Below are positions 43,028 to 44,282 of a stretch of 44,282 bases of DNA, piece by piece; position 1 is the first letter of the stretch; each line of letters opens with the position of its first letter. The stretch spans positions 1-44,282 of the forward strand of contig JAENYN010000039.1 in the NCBI GenBank assembly GCA_016841765.1. The letters run 5' to 3'. Below the pieces are notes generated by a model. It worked only from the letters and a program-made list of their open reading frames with translations. It made no database searches and had not been told where the DNA came from. The stretch comes from Guptibacillus hwajinpoensis. Lineage in GTDB: Bacteria > Bacillota > Bacilli > Bacillales > Bacillaceae_O. The position numbers were made by a program, and so were the translations under genes.

Positions 43028-43042
43028 TTGAAAGCGGTTTCT
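43028..43042 (+). promoter_or_regulatory. Candidate cre (CcpA) site between the GntR gene and nupN
   Basis: TTGAAAGCGGTTTCT satisfies WTGNAANCGNWNNCW fully. It begins just beyond the GntR stop, about 120 bp ahead of nupN. A functional cre would add carbon control to nucleoside uptake. Confidence 0.45.
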
Positions 43043-43043
43043 T

Positions 43044-43769
43044 TTATACTCGTCTTCTAAGTACATGGAAGCTGAATTTGTCGGCCCTGAAATAATTGAT
43101 TGAAAACAAGACCGGTTCGTCATGCTCATCATAGTGTACCTGTTTGAGTACAAGCAGTGATGTTTCGGGTTCACATTCAAGGATTGGCGAAATCCGGTCA
43201 TGGTACCCGAGCGGTTCGATATACGTGACCGCATAGGTGATGTAACGGCCGGCCTTATGCTCGAGTATGTCAAACAGCGACTCCTCATCGTGGGTGTAGT
43301 TATCCGGGAGCAGGGATTTCGGCATGACATCCAGGCAATATACGACCGGCAGCTTGTCCGCGGTACGGACACGTTCGACAGTTAAAACATCGTTGTTTGC
43401 TTCGATATTGAGCTTGGCGGATTCTTCATCGTTTGAAGGCCTCACATCCGAAGACAAAAAAATCGTTCCCGGTTCCTGGCCGCCCCGCTTGATCATTTCC
43501 GTCACACTGAAAAGTTCCTCGATGCCGGCGGAAAACGCGGGTTTTGAATTGACGAATGTCCCTACGCCATGGCGGCGTACGACAACCGCCTCCTCTTCAA
43601 GGATGCGGAGGGCTTCCCTCAAAGTCGCCCGGCTGATCCCAAGCTGTTTTGACAGTTCGAATTCAGACGGCAATTTTTGCTTCTCCTTGTATGTTCCATT
43701 TTCAATATCCTGTTTAATTCGATCGATGACCTGTAAATAAAGATGGCGATGGTCTGACTTTATGCTCAT
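43044..43769 (-). CDS. ymfC: GntR/HutC-family transcriptional regulator (YmfC-like)
   Basis: The 241-aa protein has an N-terminal GntR winged helix (about 5-72: [50 protein letters not shown]) and a C-terminal UTRA ligand-binding domain ending [10 protein letters not shown]. Its length equals B. subtilis YmfC. Position directly upstream of nupN suggests it senses a nucleoside or related compound and regulates nupNOPQ; this is inference. GGAGGAA precedes the ATG, and the longer frame is unsupported. A palindrome 44 bases upstream may be its operator. Confidence 0.92.
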   Translation of the reverse strand: MSIKSDHRHLYLQVIDRIKQDIENGTYKEKQKLPSEFELSKQLGISRATLREALRILEEEAVVVRRHGVGTFVNSKPAFSAGIEELFSVTEMIKRGGQEPGTIFLSSDVRPSNDEESAKLNIEANNDVLTVERVRTADKLPVVYCLDVMPKSLLPDNYTHDEESLFDILEHKAGRYITYAVTYIEPLGYHDRISPILECEPETSLLVLKQVHYDEHDEPVLFSINYFRADKFSFHVLRRRV

Positions 43770-43812
43770 TTGATTTCCTCCATCATCCGTTTCTGATCCT
43801 TTAAAGGACCGT

Positions 43813-43830
43813 ACATCAGACATCTGATGT
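43813..43830. promoter_or_regulatory. Candidate GntR operator palindrome
   Basis: ACATCAG-ACAT-CTGATGT is a perfect 7-bp inverted repeat 44 bases ahead of the GntR start codon, a suitable place for autoregulation. It does not match a named operator consensus that I recognise. Confidence 0.45.
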
Positions 43831-44163
43831 TAGACCGTATCATTTATCGTGAATAATATACCATTATTTAATTGATAAATAAACAACCTTCGTAAAACTT
43901 TTGTAATATTATTATCTTTTTTTGAAAATTTTTTGGAGATTTTGGAGATTGTTATCTACCCTTTTTTCGGTTACGGGATAAAATTGTTTAGTACTTTTTT
44001 CCCGGACAGCGGCCCGAACAGTGAAATTTTGCGATATTCCCTGGATAGGCAGACAGTTCATCCGGATAGGCTTGCCCTATTTTTGTTGGCCGTATTTCAG
44101 ACCCCTTTTTGATAGCGGTGATAAATCTGGATCTTTGTTAATTGTTTCCCTGTTTAAAACAAA

Positions 44164-44282
44164 GGCTTTGTTAAACGTTAGTGTTGATTTCCGTTGCATG
44201 TACTCGCTTTCACCATAGGCACAAGTGCGACATCTGTTCCTGCTTCCCTTCGGTCGCACTCACAGTGTCTTCTTTGCACCAC
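44164..44282. mobile_element. Family C element, left part (cut by the window edge)
   Basis: It opens with the terminal repeat GGCTTTGTTAAACGTTAGTG and TGTTGATTTCCGTTGCA, then TACTCGCTTTC, like the inverted right end of the 5.6-kb element. Its interior ends CACAGTGTCTTCTTTGC, which is shared with the 15.5-kb copy. The other end lies outside the window. Confidence 0.7.

Larger units (their letters stand above)
43770..44282. other. Region upstream of the GntR gene
   Basis: This 513-bp stretch reaches the window edge. It holds the GntR leader with a palindrome, a very AT-rich segment (about 43835-43990, including TTGGAGATTTTGGAGATT), roughly 170 bp of unique sequence without a clear signal, and a family C end from 44164. 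The start of the next gene is not in the window. Confidence 0.55.

Noticed and set aside
38135-43769. Horizontally acquired island made of the nup operon plus GntR gene
   Set aside because: Codon usage and ribosome binding sites look like the neighbours, and no att-like repeats or integrase lie at the ends. A repeat-rich gap on one side is not enough evidence of transfer.

Overview
The window is a 44 kb stretch of a low-to-mid GC, endospore-forming Firmicute chromosome, almost certainly Bacillaceae. The evidence is the gene set and order (glnA-glnR, ynbB-hflX, spoVK, hfq-miaA, mutL-mutS, cotE, ricA-miaB, kbl-tdh, korB-korA, spoVS, ymdB-rny, recA, cinA, pgsA, the ymf cluster), the strong AGGAGG-type ribosome binding sites, and the sporulation genes cotE, spoVS and spoVK. 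All protein genes but two lie on the minus strand, so transcription runs from high to low coordinates. The exceptions are a TRIC/UPF0126 membrane protein (4.9-5.5 kb) and a degenerate tyrosine recombinase (7.6-8.6 kb).

Layout in coordinate order: nitrogen control (glnA, glnR with tandem GlnR boxes); a PLP lyase family protein and the ribosome-associated GTPase HflX; TRIC protein; a convergent region filled with repeats; DUF302 protein; SpoVK; recombinase-like protein; Hfq and MiaA; mismatch repair MutL/MutS; spore coat organiser CotE; RicA and MiaB; threonine degradation Kbl/Tdh; the 2-oxoacid:ferredoxin oxidoreductase KorB/KorA; an M19 dipeptidase; SpoVS; YmdB and RNase Y; RecA with a LexA box; CinA; PgsA; a RodZ-like protein; DUF3388 and DUF3243 proteins; and YmfI/YmfH/YmfF, the set linked in B. 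subtilis to EF-P modification. A complete BMP-type nucleoside ABC transporter (NupQ, NupP, NupO, NupN) and a GntR regulator close the window.

Several genes act together. RicA modulates RNase Y. MutS and MutL form one repair unit. Tdh and Kbl are consecutive enzymes. YmfF and YmfH form a catalytic plus non-catalytic M16 pair. GntR-NupN-NupO-NupP-NupQ is a candidate regulated nucleoside uptake operon with cre-like, CodY-like and palindromic sites and internal terminator hairpins.

The core genes are ordinary. The least explained content is in the intergenic DNA, which holds three dispersed repeat families. Family A is a 125/126-bp nested palindrome found in tandem arrays at 37.6 and 27.9 kb, with solo remnants at 1, 2.04 and 20.5 kb. 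Family B is a roughly 115-bp structured element at 5.5 and 26.0 kb with a covarying stem. Family C is MITE-like with terminal inverted repeats (5.6 kb, 15.5 kb, 37.4 kb, and the right edge). They sit strikingly often directly beside intrinsic terminators. I saw no rRNA, tRNA, CRISPR array, prophage or intact insertion sequence.
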